This document shows positions 8,808 through 17,681 of a DNA stretch of 64,000 bases, in pieces. Location: contig JBBIHB010000016.1 of the NCBI GenBank assembly GCA_037447215.1, positions 1 to 64,000 on the forward strand, read 5' to 3'. The stretch is from UBA1413 sp037447215. Lineage in GTDB: Bacteria > Bacteroidota > Bacteroidia > Bacteroidales > Prolixibacteraceae. Made by a program: the position numbers and the translations under genes. The notes under the pieces are model-generated. The model saw only the letters and a program-made list of their open reading frames with translations. It had not been told where the DNA came from and made no database searches. Positions within the stretch are counted from its first letter, which is position 1; each line of letters begins with the position of its first letter.

Positions 8808-9839
8808 ATGGGAGATCACGTAACCAATATTAAAGAACTGTCCGAAAGGGTAGGGCTGTCGGTAACCACAGTTTCGCGCGTACTGAACGGAAAATCTGAA
8901 CAATACCGTATAAGTAAAGATACACAAACCAAAGTACTCGATGCTGCCCGGGAGTTTCATTATTCGCCTAATCGAATAGCCCGCGGACTCAAACTTGAAA
9001 AAACAGAAACCATTGGGTTAATCATCCCCGATATTTCCAATCCCTTTTTTGCTTCCATTGCCAGAATTATCGAACAGGAATCGCGCCGTTTCGGATACTC
9101 ATTGATCCTTTGCGATAGCCAGGACGATATCACTACCGAGAATGAACTGATCAACCTGATGGCCGAACGCAAGGTTGACGGGATAATCCTTGCTCCGGTA
9201 GGGCTTAACTGCGACCATATCCGGGGATTATTTCAAAGGACTATCCCGATGGTGGTTATAGACCGTTATTTTCCAGGAACCAGGATGCCTTACATTACAA
9301 CCGACAATTACAAAGGTGCATTTTTAGCCACTGAGCATTTAATACTGAATGGTCATCGGCACATTGCCTGTATTCAGGGATTAAAGGGAATAACCAGTTG
9401 TACCGAAAGGGTTAACGGGTTTAAGTATGCGTTGAAAAAGCACAAAATTCCGATTGATAAAAGCCTGATTTGTGGCAATGACTTTGGTGAAGAGAACGGC
9501 TACCTGCAAACCCTTCTGTTGCTGAACCGTAAAAAAAAGCCCACAGCAATTTTTGCCCTTGGCAACCTGATCTCGCTTGGTGTTCTGAGGGCTATTTATG
9601 AAAAAGGTTTGAGTATTCCCGACGATATTTCTGTGATTACCTTCGATGAACATCCCTATTCGGCTTATTTGCGAAGCCCGATGACTACCATTGAACAACC
9701 CCGTGAAAAAATTGCCAAAATGGCGGTAAATCTTCTGTTTGAAGGCATGCAGTCGGGCAATGGTGTTGACGACCGGATAGCCATAAACCTTGAGCCCCGG
9801 CTTATCATCAGGGAATCGGTCAAGAATCTGAACTTGTAA
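8808..9839 (+). CDS. LacI-family transcriptional regulator
   Basis: This 343-residue protein has an N-terminal LacI helix-turn-helix (residues 7-28, I-K-E-L-S-E-R-V-G-L-S-V-T-T-V-S-R-V-L-N-G). The hinge helix region contains S-P-N-R-I-A-R-G-L-K. A periplasmic-binding-protein-like effector domain runs from about 62 to 340 (T-I-G-L-I-I-P-D-I-S-N-P-F-F). It is the first gene of the rightward operon. The effector is probably ribose or a related sugar released by the operon's hydrolases, by analogy with ribose repressors. The adjacent palindrome is its likely operator. The only good start codon is at 8808. Confidence 0.93.
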   Translation: MGDHVTNIKELSERVGLSVTTVSRVLNGKSEQYRISKDTQTKVLDAAREFHYSPNRIARGLKLEKTETIGLIIPDISNPFFASIARIIEQESRRFGYSLILCDSQDDITTENELINLMAERKVDGIILAPVGLNCDHIRGLFQRTIPMVVIDRYFPGTRMPYITTDNYKGAFLATEHLILNGHRHIACIQGLKGITSCTERVNGFKYALKKHKIPIDKSLICGNDFGEENGYLQTLLLLNRKKKPTAIFALGNLISLGVLRAIYEKGLSIPDDISVITFDEHPYSAYLRSPMTTIEQPREKIAKMAVNLLFEGMQSGNGVDDRIAINLEPRLIIRESVKNLNL

Positions 9840-9882
9840 GATATTTAGAGACAAAACAAATAACAACAAAAAATTAAAAACT

Positions 9883-10884
9883 ATGATCGTAATTCATTCC
9901 TATGCTGTGGCTGTAGTCCTGACCATTATCACCATGTTGTGCTGGGGATCGTGGGCCAATACACAAAAACTGGCTACCAAAGAGTGGCCTTTTCAATTGT
10001 TTTATTGGGATTATTCCATCGGTGTTTTACTGCTTTCGTTATTACTTGCTTTCACAGCAGGGAGCATCGGTACTGAGGGAAGAAGCTTCATTCCCGATCT
10101 TTCACAGGCCGAATTCAAATCACTTTCATCTGCCTTTTTAGGAGGGGTGGTGTTTAATATTGCCAATATCCTGCTGGTCGCAGCCATTGCTATAGCGGGT
10201 ATGGCGGTAGCATTTCCAATTGGAATAGGCCTTGCCCTGGTATTGGGGGTAATTGTCAACTACATTGCCATTCCGGAGGGTAATCCACTCATGTTATTTC
10301 TTGGTGTTGCATTGGTAACACTGGCAATTGTGCTCGACGCGCTTGCATATGGAAAAATTCCCGGGGCTTCGGCTAAATCTACCACCAAAGGCATCCTGGT
10401 TTCCCTGCTCGCTGGTTTTCTGATGGGCTTCTTTTACCGGTTTGTGGCAGCATCCATGTCGATGGATTTTGTAAATCCTGAGGCCGGAAAGCTTACTCCT
10501 TATACAGCTTCTGTGATATTTGCACTGGGACTGCTGGTTTCCAATTTTCTTTGGAATACTTTATTTATGTACAAACCCCTTGCCGGCGAAAAGGCAACCT
10601 ATTCGGACTATTTTACGAAAGGAAATGCCCGGTTGCACATGATTGGTATACTCGGTGGAGTAATCTGGAGTGTTGGCATGACATTTAATATTATTGCTGC
10701 CGAAAAAGCCGGTCCGGCTATTTCGTATGGACTTGGTCAGGGTGCAACCCTAATTGCTGCTTTATGGGGCGTTTTTATCTGGAAAGAGTTTAAAGGTGCC
10801 AAAGGGGTTGCCGTACTCATTGGAGCAATGTTCCTGTTGTTTGTGGTGGGTCTGACACTCATAATCATTTCAAAATTATATTAA
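9883..10884 (+). CDS. GRP-family sugar (ribose/glucose-type) transporter
   Basis: This 333-residue integral membrane protein has about ten hydrophobic helices. The first carries C-W-G-S-W-A-N, a signature of the glucose/ribose porter (GRP) family within the drug/metabolite transporter superfamily. Members import sugars by proton symport. The gene lies 43 nt after lacI, and its stop codon overlaps the start of ribokinase (TAATG at 10882-10886). That coupling argues for ribose, or another ribokinase substrate, as cargo. Automatic annotation sometimes calls these multidrug transporters, which the context does not support. Confidence 0.8.
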   Translation: MIVIHSYAVAVVLTIITMLCWGSWANTQKLATKEWPFQLFYWDYSIGVLLLSLLLAFTAGSIGTEGRSFIPDLSQAEFKSLSSAFLGGVVFNIANILLVAAIAIAGMAVAFPIGIGLALVLGVIVNYIAIPEGNPLMLFLGVALVTLAIVLDALAYGKIPGASAKSTTKGILVSLLAGFLMGFFYRFVAASMSMDFVNPEAGKLTPYTASVIFALGLLVSNFLWNTLFMYKPLAGEKATYSDYFTKGNARLHMIGILGGVIWSVGMTFNIIAAEKAGPAISYGLGQGATLIAALWGVFIWKEFKGAKGVAVLIGAMFLLFVVGLTLIIISKLY

Positions 10885-11801
10885 TGTATATGAAGCCAAA
10901 AATAGTAGTCATCGGTAGCTCCAATACCGATATGATATGCCGCGTTCCGCATATACCGAACCCGGGTGAAACGGTTCTGGGCGGCGATTTTTTTATCATC
11001 CAGGGAGGCAAAGGCGCCAACCAGGCAGTGGCTGCTGCCAGGGCCGGAGGGGATGTGACCCTTATTGCATGCGTGGGCAATGATCTGTTTGGCAAACAAG
11101 CCATCGAAGCATACCAGGCTGAAGGGATTGATACATCCTGCATCAAAATGATAGATAATGTTCCAACCGGGGTAGCGCTTATTAATGTGGCCGATTCGGG
11201 TGAAAACAGCATTGCTGTGGCCTCAGGGGCCAATGCCAGACTAACCCCTGATGTGATCGACAATTACAGGGAAATTATCCTATCGGCACAAATTATTCTC
11301 ATGCAACTCGAAACGCCCATCGATACGATTTACCATGTTGCTCGGATGGCCCATAAAGCTGATATTCCGGTGGTGTTGAATCCTGCACCTGCACAGGAAA
11401 TTGACTCTGCTATTATTCCTATGCTCTATTGCATTACACCAAACGAACATGAAGCAGTGCTGCTTTCCGGAATATTTCCTCCCGACCCGGAATTGGTTTC
11501 TGAGATGGCAGATACAATTCAGAATATGGGGGTTCAAAATGTCATCATAACACTGGGTAGCAAAGGGGCTTTGTACCTTCGGCAGGGAAAAGAAGAAATT
11601 GTACCAGGCATTCCGGTGCAGGCCGTAGATACCACAGCAGCCGGTGATACTTTCAACGGTTATCTGGTGGTTGAGCTTGCCAAAGGTAAAACATTTATTG
11701 ATGCCATTTCGGTGGCCAACAAGGCTGCAGCCATTTCGGTAACGAGGATGGGGGCTCAGCCTTCAATTCCTTATTTCAATGAAATTTGCACTAACGATTA
11801 G
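10884..11801 (+). CDS. rbsK: Ribokinase
   Basis: This 305-residue PfkB-fold kinase begins V-V-I-G-S-S-N-T-D-M and carries the sugar-binding G-G-K-G-A-N-Q-A-V-A-A-A-R-A-G-G motif (about 38-53). It also has the ATP/anion-hole signature D-T-T-A-A-G-D-T-F-N-G (about 249-259), with the catalytic Asp in A-A-G-D. The reaction is ribose + ATP to ribose 5-phosphate. The start overlaps the stop of the transporter; a second ATG two codons later (10890) is an equally good start. It provides the cytoplasmic step of the locus. Confidence 0.92.
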   Translation: MYMKPKIVVIGSSNTDMICRVPHIPNPGETVLGGDFFIIQGGKGANQAVAAARAGGDVTLIACVGNDLFGKQAIEAYQAEGIDTSCIKMIDNVPTGVALINVADSGENSIAVASGANARLTPDVIDNYREIILSAQIILMQLETPIDTIYHVARMAHKADIPVVLNPAPAQEIDSAIIPMLYCITPNEHEAVLLSGIFPPDPELVSEMADTIQNMGVQNVIITLGSKGALYLRQGKEEIVPGIPVQAVDTTAAGDTFNGYLVVELAKGKTFIDAISVANKAAAISVTRMGAQPSIPYFNEICTND

Positions 11802-11831
11802 TTATTCTATTTTAATGTAAATGAGATTATT

Positions 11832-12833
11832 ATGAAATTATTAAAATACGTTATTATTAGTCTGGGAATTTTTATTTTTTCTTATTCCCAGGTATCGTCC
11901 CAAACTCCGGTTGAACTGCACGGAAGGCTCAGGGTTTCCGGTAATCAGATTGTTGGCGAACATGGAAATCCTGTTCAGCTTATGGGTATGAGCCATTACT
12001 GGTCGGTATGGGGTCCACAAAAATACTACAACAAGGAAGCGGTCGGATGGCTTGTAAAAGACTGGAAAGTTGACCTGGCAAGGGCTTCGATGGCTGTGGA
12101 GATAAATCAGAAAGGAGAAGATAAGGGATGGCTTTTTGATAAGGAAAGGCAGACTGCCATGGTGGAAGCCGTTATCGAGGCGGCCATTGAAAATGGAATA
12201 TATGTACTGGTTGACTGGCACACCCACCATATTCATACCGAACCCGCTAAAGAGTTTTTTGGCTATATGGCTTCAAAATACGGTCATTATCCCAACATTA
12301 TATGGGAAACCTTCAATGAGCCGGTAAAACAAAGCTGGCAGGAAATTGCAGAATATACCAACAAGGTTACTGCTGTAATCAGGCAACACAGCGAAAACCT
12401 GATTATTGCAGGAACCCGTAACTGGAGCCAGCGGGTGGATGAACCTGCCGACAATCCACTACCCGATAGGAATACAGCTTATTCGCTTCATTTTTATGCC
12501 GGCACACATGGCGAAGACTTGCGGAAAACCGGAGATTATGCCTTGTCGAAAGGCATTGCCCTGTTCATTACTGAGTGGGGAACCTCCAATGCTGACGGTG
12601 GGCGCGATGGGAACATCCATCCGGAGAAGGCAGAAGTATGGATCAACTGGGCACTCGAAAGAAACATCAGCATGGCTAACTGGTCACTTTCCGATCAGAA
12701 CGAATCATCAGCTGCCTTGAAACGGGGCGCATCACCGGTCGGAGGCTGGAACCCTGAAACTGACCTAACTCACTCGGGTATCTTCCTGCGAAATAAAATA
12801 ATTGAGATCAATTCCCATAAATACGGGAAGTAA
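11832..12833 (+). CDS. Secreted glycoside hydrolase family 5 enzyme (cellulase-type)
   Basis: This 333-residue protein has a signal peptide (cleavage near V-S-S-Q) and a single GH5 barrel. The acid/base Glu163 lies in T-F-N-E-P and the nucleophile Glu248 in I-T-E-W-G-T-S. Other family marks are V-D-W-H-T-H-H near 122 and S-L-H-F-Y-A-G near 217. The residues resemble subfamily GH5_2 endoglucanases, which cut beta-1,4-glucan, but the true substrate is open. It is the first of three glycosidases in this operon, 30 nt after ribokinase. No carbohydrate-binding module is attached. Confidence 0.88.
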   Translation: MKLLKYVIISLGIFIFSYSQVSSQTPVELHGRLRVSGNQIVGEHGNPVQLMGMSHYWSVWGPQKYYNKEAVGWLVKDWKVDLARASMAVEINQKGEDKGWLFDKERQTAMVEAVIEAAIENGIYVLVDWHTHHIHTEPAKEFFGYMASKYGHYPNIIWETFNEPVKQSWQEIAEYTNKVTAVIRQHSENLIIAGTRNWSQRVDEPADNPLPDRNTAYSLHFYAGTHGEDLRKTGDYALSKGIALFITEWGTSNADGGRDGNIHPEKAEVWINWALERNISMANWSLSDQNESSAALKRGASPVGGWNPETDLTHSGIFLRNKIIEINSHKYGK

Positions 12834-12855
12834 AATCACAAATTGTCCATAACGG

Positions 12856-14550
12856 ATGAATTTCGGAAGTCTGATTGCTTTAATTATCCTAAACCTGAGT
12901 ACAATAATTTTGGGTACCTCACAGGTAAAAATAATATTCGATACCGATCATGGTGGCGATGCCGATGACCTGGGTGCCCTGGTAATGCTCCACAACCTCC
13001 ATAACCGGGGGGAATGTGAACAGCTTGCCATAATGAGCTGGTCAACCGACGAGTATGTTATACCGGCCATGGATGCAGTTAACCGTTGGTATGGAAATCC
13101 TGATATACCTATGGGAATCAGGTCGCATCAAAGTTATTTTTCGGAAGCAAACTACAATAAACCGGTTGCCGATGCTCTTCCCCATAAGTTCAAAAACACC
13201 AATGTGCCACTGGCTGTGGATCTTTACCGGAAAATCCTTTCGGAACAAAAAGATAAGAGTATAAGGATTGTAACAGTTTGTCCGCTGTCCAATATCAGGG
13301 ATTTGCTGATATCGGGGCCTGACCGGTATTCAAACCTTACCGGGAAAGAACTGATTGAAAAGAAAGTTGAAAAGTTTGTAATGATGGGCGGCCAGTTTCC
13401 GAAAGGGGATAACGAATGGAACTTTAAGGGAAATATGACCGGGGTAACCCGTTATGTACTTGAGAACCTTACTGTGCCGGTTGTATTTTCTGGTTTTGAG
13501 GTAGGTGTTAGAATCATGACAGGTGAGCGTTTTCATGAGCTTGATCCAGGGCACCCACTGTATGTTGGTTATAAATATTTCAGCAAGCATGCCTCATGGA
13601 TGAAAGACCGCTACCGCGAAGGACTGATTTCAAATAATACTTCTTTCGATCAGACTGCAGTCCTTTATGCGGTCCGTGGTGGAACAGGAACCTGGTGGGA
13701 TAAGGTTGAAAATGGCTTATGTGTTGCCGACGATAAAGGTGGCAATGTGTGGGTTGAATCCGGCAAACCTGCCAACCACTCGTACCTGGTTCTGAAAAAA
13801 ATCCCGCAGGAAATGGCTCAGGTACTATATTCGCTGAAACTGATAGATTCAAGGGAAAGGCCCCGGGTAATTGTTACCACCAATGGTGAAAGCGATGACA
13901 AGTGCTCTTTTTTGCGGTTTCTGCTTTATACTTCCGATTTTGATACTGAAGCACTGATTTATACCAATTCAAAATGGCACCTCAAAGGCAATGGTACACA
14001 ATGGTTGCACGATTTTATAGATGAATATACAAAGGTTTACAACAACCTGAAGGTTCATAATCCGTTGTATCCTTCGCCGGAACACCTGAAATCGCGTATT
14101 TATGTGGGTCAGATGGATAAAGTAGGCCTTGAAGCTATAGGTGATAATATGGACACTCCCGGCTCCGATCGTATTGTTAAAGTATTGCTCGATAACGACC
14201 CCCGGCCGGTTTGGATCCAGGCATGGGGAGGGCTTAATAATATTGCGCAGGCATTTTACCGGATTAAAACATCGCACCCTTCCCGGTATGCTGAAGCTGC
14301 TACCAACGCACGGGTTTATGCCATTGCCGAACAGGATGACCTGAGAAAATGGATGAAAAGCGAAGTGCCAGAAGTCCAGTATGTACTTAATCTCTTCCAG
14401 TTCTGGCGGGTAATTGCTTATTCATGGGACAGGAAAAACCCGATGCAGGATCATACAATTTATATAGCGGATTGGCTGAAATCCAATGTCCTCGACAAAG
14501 GCCCATTGGGTGCAATATACTACAGAAAATTAAATTTAACAGTAGAATGA
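12856..14550 (+). CDS. Nucleoside hydrolase / DUF1593 fusion protein, secreted
   Basis: This 564-residue protein with a signal peptide joins two nucleoside-hydrolase-like domains. The N-terminal part (about 24-330) has the metal-binding D-T-D-H-G-G-D-A-D-D motif (Asp29, 31, 35, 37, 38) of inosine-uridine-type hydrolases, which split nucleosides into base and ribose. The C-terminal part (from about 336) is a DUF1593 domain with V-I-V-T-T-N-G-E-S-D-D and the late W-I-Q-A-W-G-G motif. DUF1593 is structurally related to nucleoside hydrolases and often has an Ig-like tail, which is absent here. Separate genes for both domain types follow at 16207 and 17682. Enzyme activity is inferred from motifs. 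Confidence 0.85.
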   Translation: MNFGSLIALIILNLSTIILGTSQVKIIFDTDHGGDADDLGALVMLHNLHNRGECEQLAIMSWSTDEYVIPAMDAVNRWYGNPDIPMGIRSHQSYFSEANYNKPVADALPHKFKNTNVPLAVDLYRKILSEQKDKSIRIVTVCPLSNIRDLLISGPDRYSNLTGKELIEKKVEKFVMMGGQFPKGDNEWNFKGNMTGVTRYVLENLTVPVVFSGFEVGVRIMTGERFHELDPGHPLYVGYKYFSKHASWMKDRYREGLISNNTSFDQTAVLYAVRGGTGTWWDKVENGLCVADDKGGNVWVESGKPANHSYLVLKKIPQEMAQVLYSLKLIDSRERPRVIVTTNGESDDKCSFLRFLLYTSDFDTEALIYTNSKWHLKGNGTQWLHDFIDEYTKVYNNLKVHNPLYPSPEHLKSRIYVGQMDKVGLEAIGDNMDTPGSDRIVKVLLDNDPRPVWIQAWGGLNNIAQAFYRIKTSHPSRYAEAATNARVYAIAEQDDLRKWMKSEVPEVQYVLNLFQFWRVIAYSWDRKNPMQDHTIYIADWLKSNVLDKGPLGAIYYRKLNLTVE

Positions 14551-14582
14551 AAAATAACAACAACCAATAGATCAATTTAAAA

Positions 14583-16145
14583 ATGAAAACTAAAATTCTT
14601 TTTTTTCTTTTGTCAATATTGCTGTTAAGCTGTAATGTTGAGAAAAATGAAATTTCCGGAATTCAGGATGGAGAAATGATTACCATCGAAAAATCCGTAC
14701 TGAAAGACAAAATCAAGGGTGGTTGGGCCGGACAAGTAATAGGCTGCACCTATGGTGGACCTACCGAGTTTAAGTGGAACGGTACTATGATAGGTGACCA
14801 TGTGCCGATTCCGTGGGATGAAAACCAAATTCTCTGGTGGTACGAAAACGCACCCGGTTTGTACGATGATGTGTATATGGACCTGACTTTTGTTCAGGTT
14901 TTTGAAGAACATGGCCTGGATGCCCCGGCCGAACTTCATGCTTTGGCCTTTGCCAATGCCGAATACCAGTTATGGCATGCCAACCAGTCAGCCCGGTATA
15001 ATATCCTGAACGGAATTATGCCACCTGCATCAGGCCATTGGAAGAACAACCCCCACGCTGATGATATTGATTTTCAGATTGAAGCCGATTTTGCCGGATT
15101 AATGTCGCCTGGTATGGTTAACACAGCATCGGACATTGGCTGGGATATCGGGCACATCATGAATTATGGCGACGGGGTATATGGGGGTATTTATGTGGCT
15201 GCTATGTATGCCCTTGCTTTTGTCCACAATGATATGGAATTTATCGTCGAAGAAGCTTTGAAATCAATCCCGCCCGAAAGTGAATTTCACCAGTGTATTG
15301 CAGATGTTGTTAAATGGTACAGGCAAAATCCCAACGATTGGAAAAGTGCCTGGTTCGAAGCACAGAAAAAATGGACCTATGATAAAGGTTGCCCCGATGG
15401 AGTATTCAGGCCTTTCAATATCGATGCGAAAATCAATGCTGCCTATATTGTTATTGGCTTGCTCTATGGCAAAGGCGACTTTGGTGCTACCGTCGATATC
15501 AGCACCCGTTGCGGCTACGATTCCGATTGTAACCCTGCCAGTGCAGCCGGAATTCTGGGTACCATGATCGGGTACAGCAACATTCCCGATTACTGGAAAA
15601 AGGGAATCAACAAGGTAGAAGATATGAACTTACGTTATACCGATATGTCGCTCAATAAGGTATATGAAATCGGATACCGCCATGTTGTGGAAATGATCAA
15701 CCGCAATGGTGGCAGTGAGGAAGGTGAAACACTAAACATCAAATACCAGGTTCCGGTTAGTGTTCCAGTCGAAATAGCTTTTGAAGGGATTTACCCCATC
15801 GAAAGAATTAGTTTTCAGCGCAGGCTGACTGCCGATAGCCCTGAAATCGCCTTCGATTTTTCAGGATGCGGTTTTGTAATTACCGGCAGGGCTGCAAAGG
15901 ATAATCAGGTGCCCGATGGAGTGTTGGAATTTGATGTATTTGTGGGCGATAATCTGCTTGAAACGGTGAAAATGCCCACTTCGTTCCGCGAACGCCGGCA
16001 TGAAGTAGCCTGGAAATTTGATCTTCCCGAAAGAAATCACAACATTCGCCTGAAGGCAAAGAAAATTCCTGCTGGATACCGGATCGAAATGAGTGATGTT
16101 TTGGTGTATTCAATAAACAAACCCGGGTCAAGAATATATTTCTGA
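14583..16145 (+). CDS. ADP-ribosylglycohydrolase-family lipoprotein
   Basis: This 520-residue protein has a lipobox (L-L-S-C, Cys17), so it acts outside the cytoplasm. The central domain (about 38-375) matches the ADP-ribosylglycohydrolase fold: G-G-W-A-G-Q-V-I-G near 44, paired metal ligands D-D-V-Y-M-D (Asp95/96), and the second metal motif Y-D-S-D-C-N-P-A-S-A (Asp313/Asp315). A C-terminal beta-rich domain of about 120 residues (from about 390) has no clear match. The family hydrolyses N- or O-glycosidic ADP-ribose or related ribosides. The context of nucleoside hydrolases, ribose porter and ribokinase suggests it frees ribose from exogenous ribosides rather than reversing protein modification. 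Confidence 0.85.
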   Translation: MKTKILFFLLSILLLSCNVEKNEISGIQDGEMITIEKSVLKDKIKGGWAGQVIGCTYGGPTEFKWNGTMIGDHVPIPWDENQILWWYENAPGLYDDVYMDLTFVQVFEEHGLDAPAELHALAFANAEYQLWHANQSARYNILNGIMPPASGHWKNNPHADDIDFQIEADFAGLMSPGMVNTASDIGWDIGHIMNYGDGVYGGIYVAAMYALAFVHNDMEFIVEEALKSIPPESEFHQCIADVVKWYRQNPNDWKSAWFEAQKKWTYDKGCPDGVFRPFNIDAKINAAYIVIGLLYGKGDFGATVDISTRCGYDSDCNPASAAGILGTMIGYSNIPDYWKKGINKVEDMNLRYTDMSLNKVYEIGYRHVVEMINRNGGSEEGETLNIKYQVPVSVPVEIAFEGIYPIERISFQRRLTADSPEIAFDFSGCGFVITGRAAKDNQVPDGVLEFDVFVGDNLLETVKMPTSFRERRHEVAWKFDLPERNHNIRLKAKKIPAGYRIEMSDVLVYSINKPGSRIYF

Positions 16146-16206
16146 TAACTAATATCAGATTTAAACTGAATTGTTTTGCAGTTGAAACCTTAAAAATTAC
16201 AAAATA

Positions 16207-17667
16207 ATGAGTTACATATTTTTGTTGGCATTTATTTTTATGTTCTCTGCCTGCTCGAAACAAACTGAACCTGAGAAACAACGGGTTGTAATCCTTACGG
16301 ATATGACCCACGACGATGGTAATTCATTTATCCGTTACCTCTATTACAGTTCATATTTCGAACTGGAAGCGCTGATTGTAACCAATCAGTTGCCCGATTT
16401 TAATTATAACGACGACGGTCCCTGGATGAAAGCAATGGGCATTCTCGATGCATACAGGGATGAGTTGCCTCAGTTGCGAAAGCATGATCCAAACCTGCCT
16501 GGTTACGAAGAACTACTGGCTGTTACCAAACCTGGCAGGGGCGCTATCCCAATTATCTGGCTCACCAATACGCTGAAATTTGCCGACAATATAGCCGACC
16601 GTTATGTGGAAAGCTCATGGGATTCGATCTATTTTCACAATTGGATTGGCGAAGGCCTGAATCCAAACGGGGAACCCAAAGATTCGGAAGGAAGCGAATT
16701 CCTGATTGAGGTTTTTGAAGAAGAGGATGACCGTCCCATTTTTGTGCAGGCATGGGGTGGTACCATAACGTTTGTTCAGGCTTTATACCGGTTCAGGCAA
16801 AAACACGGGGAAGAAGCATTCCGGAAATTACTTCCGAAAATCCATTTGTTTGGCATCCTGTTTCAGGATATTTCTTTTGAATTTTATGCTGATTTCATCT
16901 TGATGCAGGAAAAAACCTGCGCAGGTTTCGGCACTGCCATTCCTACCTACGGCCAGGAACCGGTTGAGCTTGGCAAAGTATTGTTTGACAATGGCCATTT
17001 CTGGTATTACGTTTGGAGCAGATATCCGGATTATAAAAAACCATTGACAGCAATTGATGTAAACGGTCACGGCCCTATGTCGGATATTTATGATGATGGC
17101 GGCGAAGGGGATACTCCATCTTTCCTGTACCTTTTAAGTGGTGTGTTTGGCCTGAATAACCCGTATGATCCAACTCAGGGAAGCTGGGGCAGCATGTTTA
17201 AACCAATGGGGGAAAATTTCTCCGAAAATTACTATTCTACTTGCAATGTGGCTCAAAATGAGCTTATAAGATGGGTCCCGGATGCAACAAACAGTTTTAA
17301 GAACAGGTTGCTATGGTCGGTTAAAGAACCCGGTGAAGTGAACCACGAACCTGTTGCTGTAATTAATGGCGACAAAAGCAACCAAATCATCACAGTTTTT
17401 GGAAAACCGGGTGAAAAAATAAAACTCGATGCTTCGCGGTCGTTCGATCCGAATGGTGATCAGATCAGCTTCAACTGGTTCAGGTATATCGAAGCCGATA
17501 CCTACACAGGCGATTTTGAAGTTGAAAACCCTGGGTTAGCGAAGCAAACCCTTACTATTCCTTCTGATCTGGGCAAACATGATCTGCATATCGTTTTAGA
17601 GGTCAGGGATAACGGAACCCCTGGCCTGGTGGGTTACCGGCGTGTGATCATTAAATTAAAACCTTAA
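16207..17667 (+). CDS. DUF1593 (nucleoside hydrolase-like) lipoprotein with PKD-like tail
   Basis: This 486-residue lipoprotein has a lipobox near F-S-A-C. The DUF1593 domain starts at about residue 27 with V-I-L-T-D-M-T-H-D-D (Asp32, 36, 37) and includes V-Q-A-W-G-G. In it the T-T-D/N-G-E-x-D-D form seen in the fusion protein is replaced by T-D-M-T-H-D-D. A PKD/Ig-like C-terminal module (about 378-486) carries D-A-S-R-S-F-D-P-N-G-D. This is the usual architecture of stand-alone DUF1593 proteins, some of which are annotated as cellulose-binding. Its product is not known for certain. Confidence 0.85.
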   Translation: MSYIFLLAFIFMFSACSKQTEPEKQRVVILTDMTHDDGNSFIRYLYYSSYFELEALIVTNQLPDFNYNDDGPWMKAMGILDAYRDELPQLRKHDPNLPGYEELLAVTKPGRGAIPIIWLTNTLKFADNIADRYVESSWDSIYFHNWIGEGLNPNGEPKDSEGSEFLIEVFEEEDDRPIFVQAWGGTITFVQALYRFRQKHGEEAFRKLLPKIHLFGILFQDISFEFYADFILMQEKTCAGFGTAIPTYGQEPVELGKVLFDNGHFWYYVWSRYPDYKKPLTAIDVNGHGPMSDIYDDGGEGDTPSFLYLLSGVFGLNNPYDPTQGSWGSMFKPMGENFSENYYSTCNVAQNELIRWVPDATNSFKNRLLWSVKEPGEVNHEPVAVINGDKSNQIITVFGKPGEKIKLDASRSFDPNGDQISFNWFRYIEADTYTGDFEVENPGLAKQTLTIPSDLGKHDLHIVLEVRDNGTPGLVGYRRVIIKLKP

Positions 17668-17681
17668 TAAAAAATACCAAC

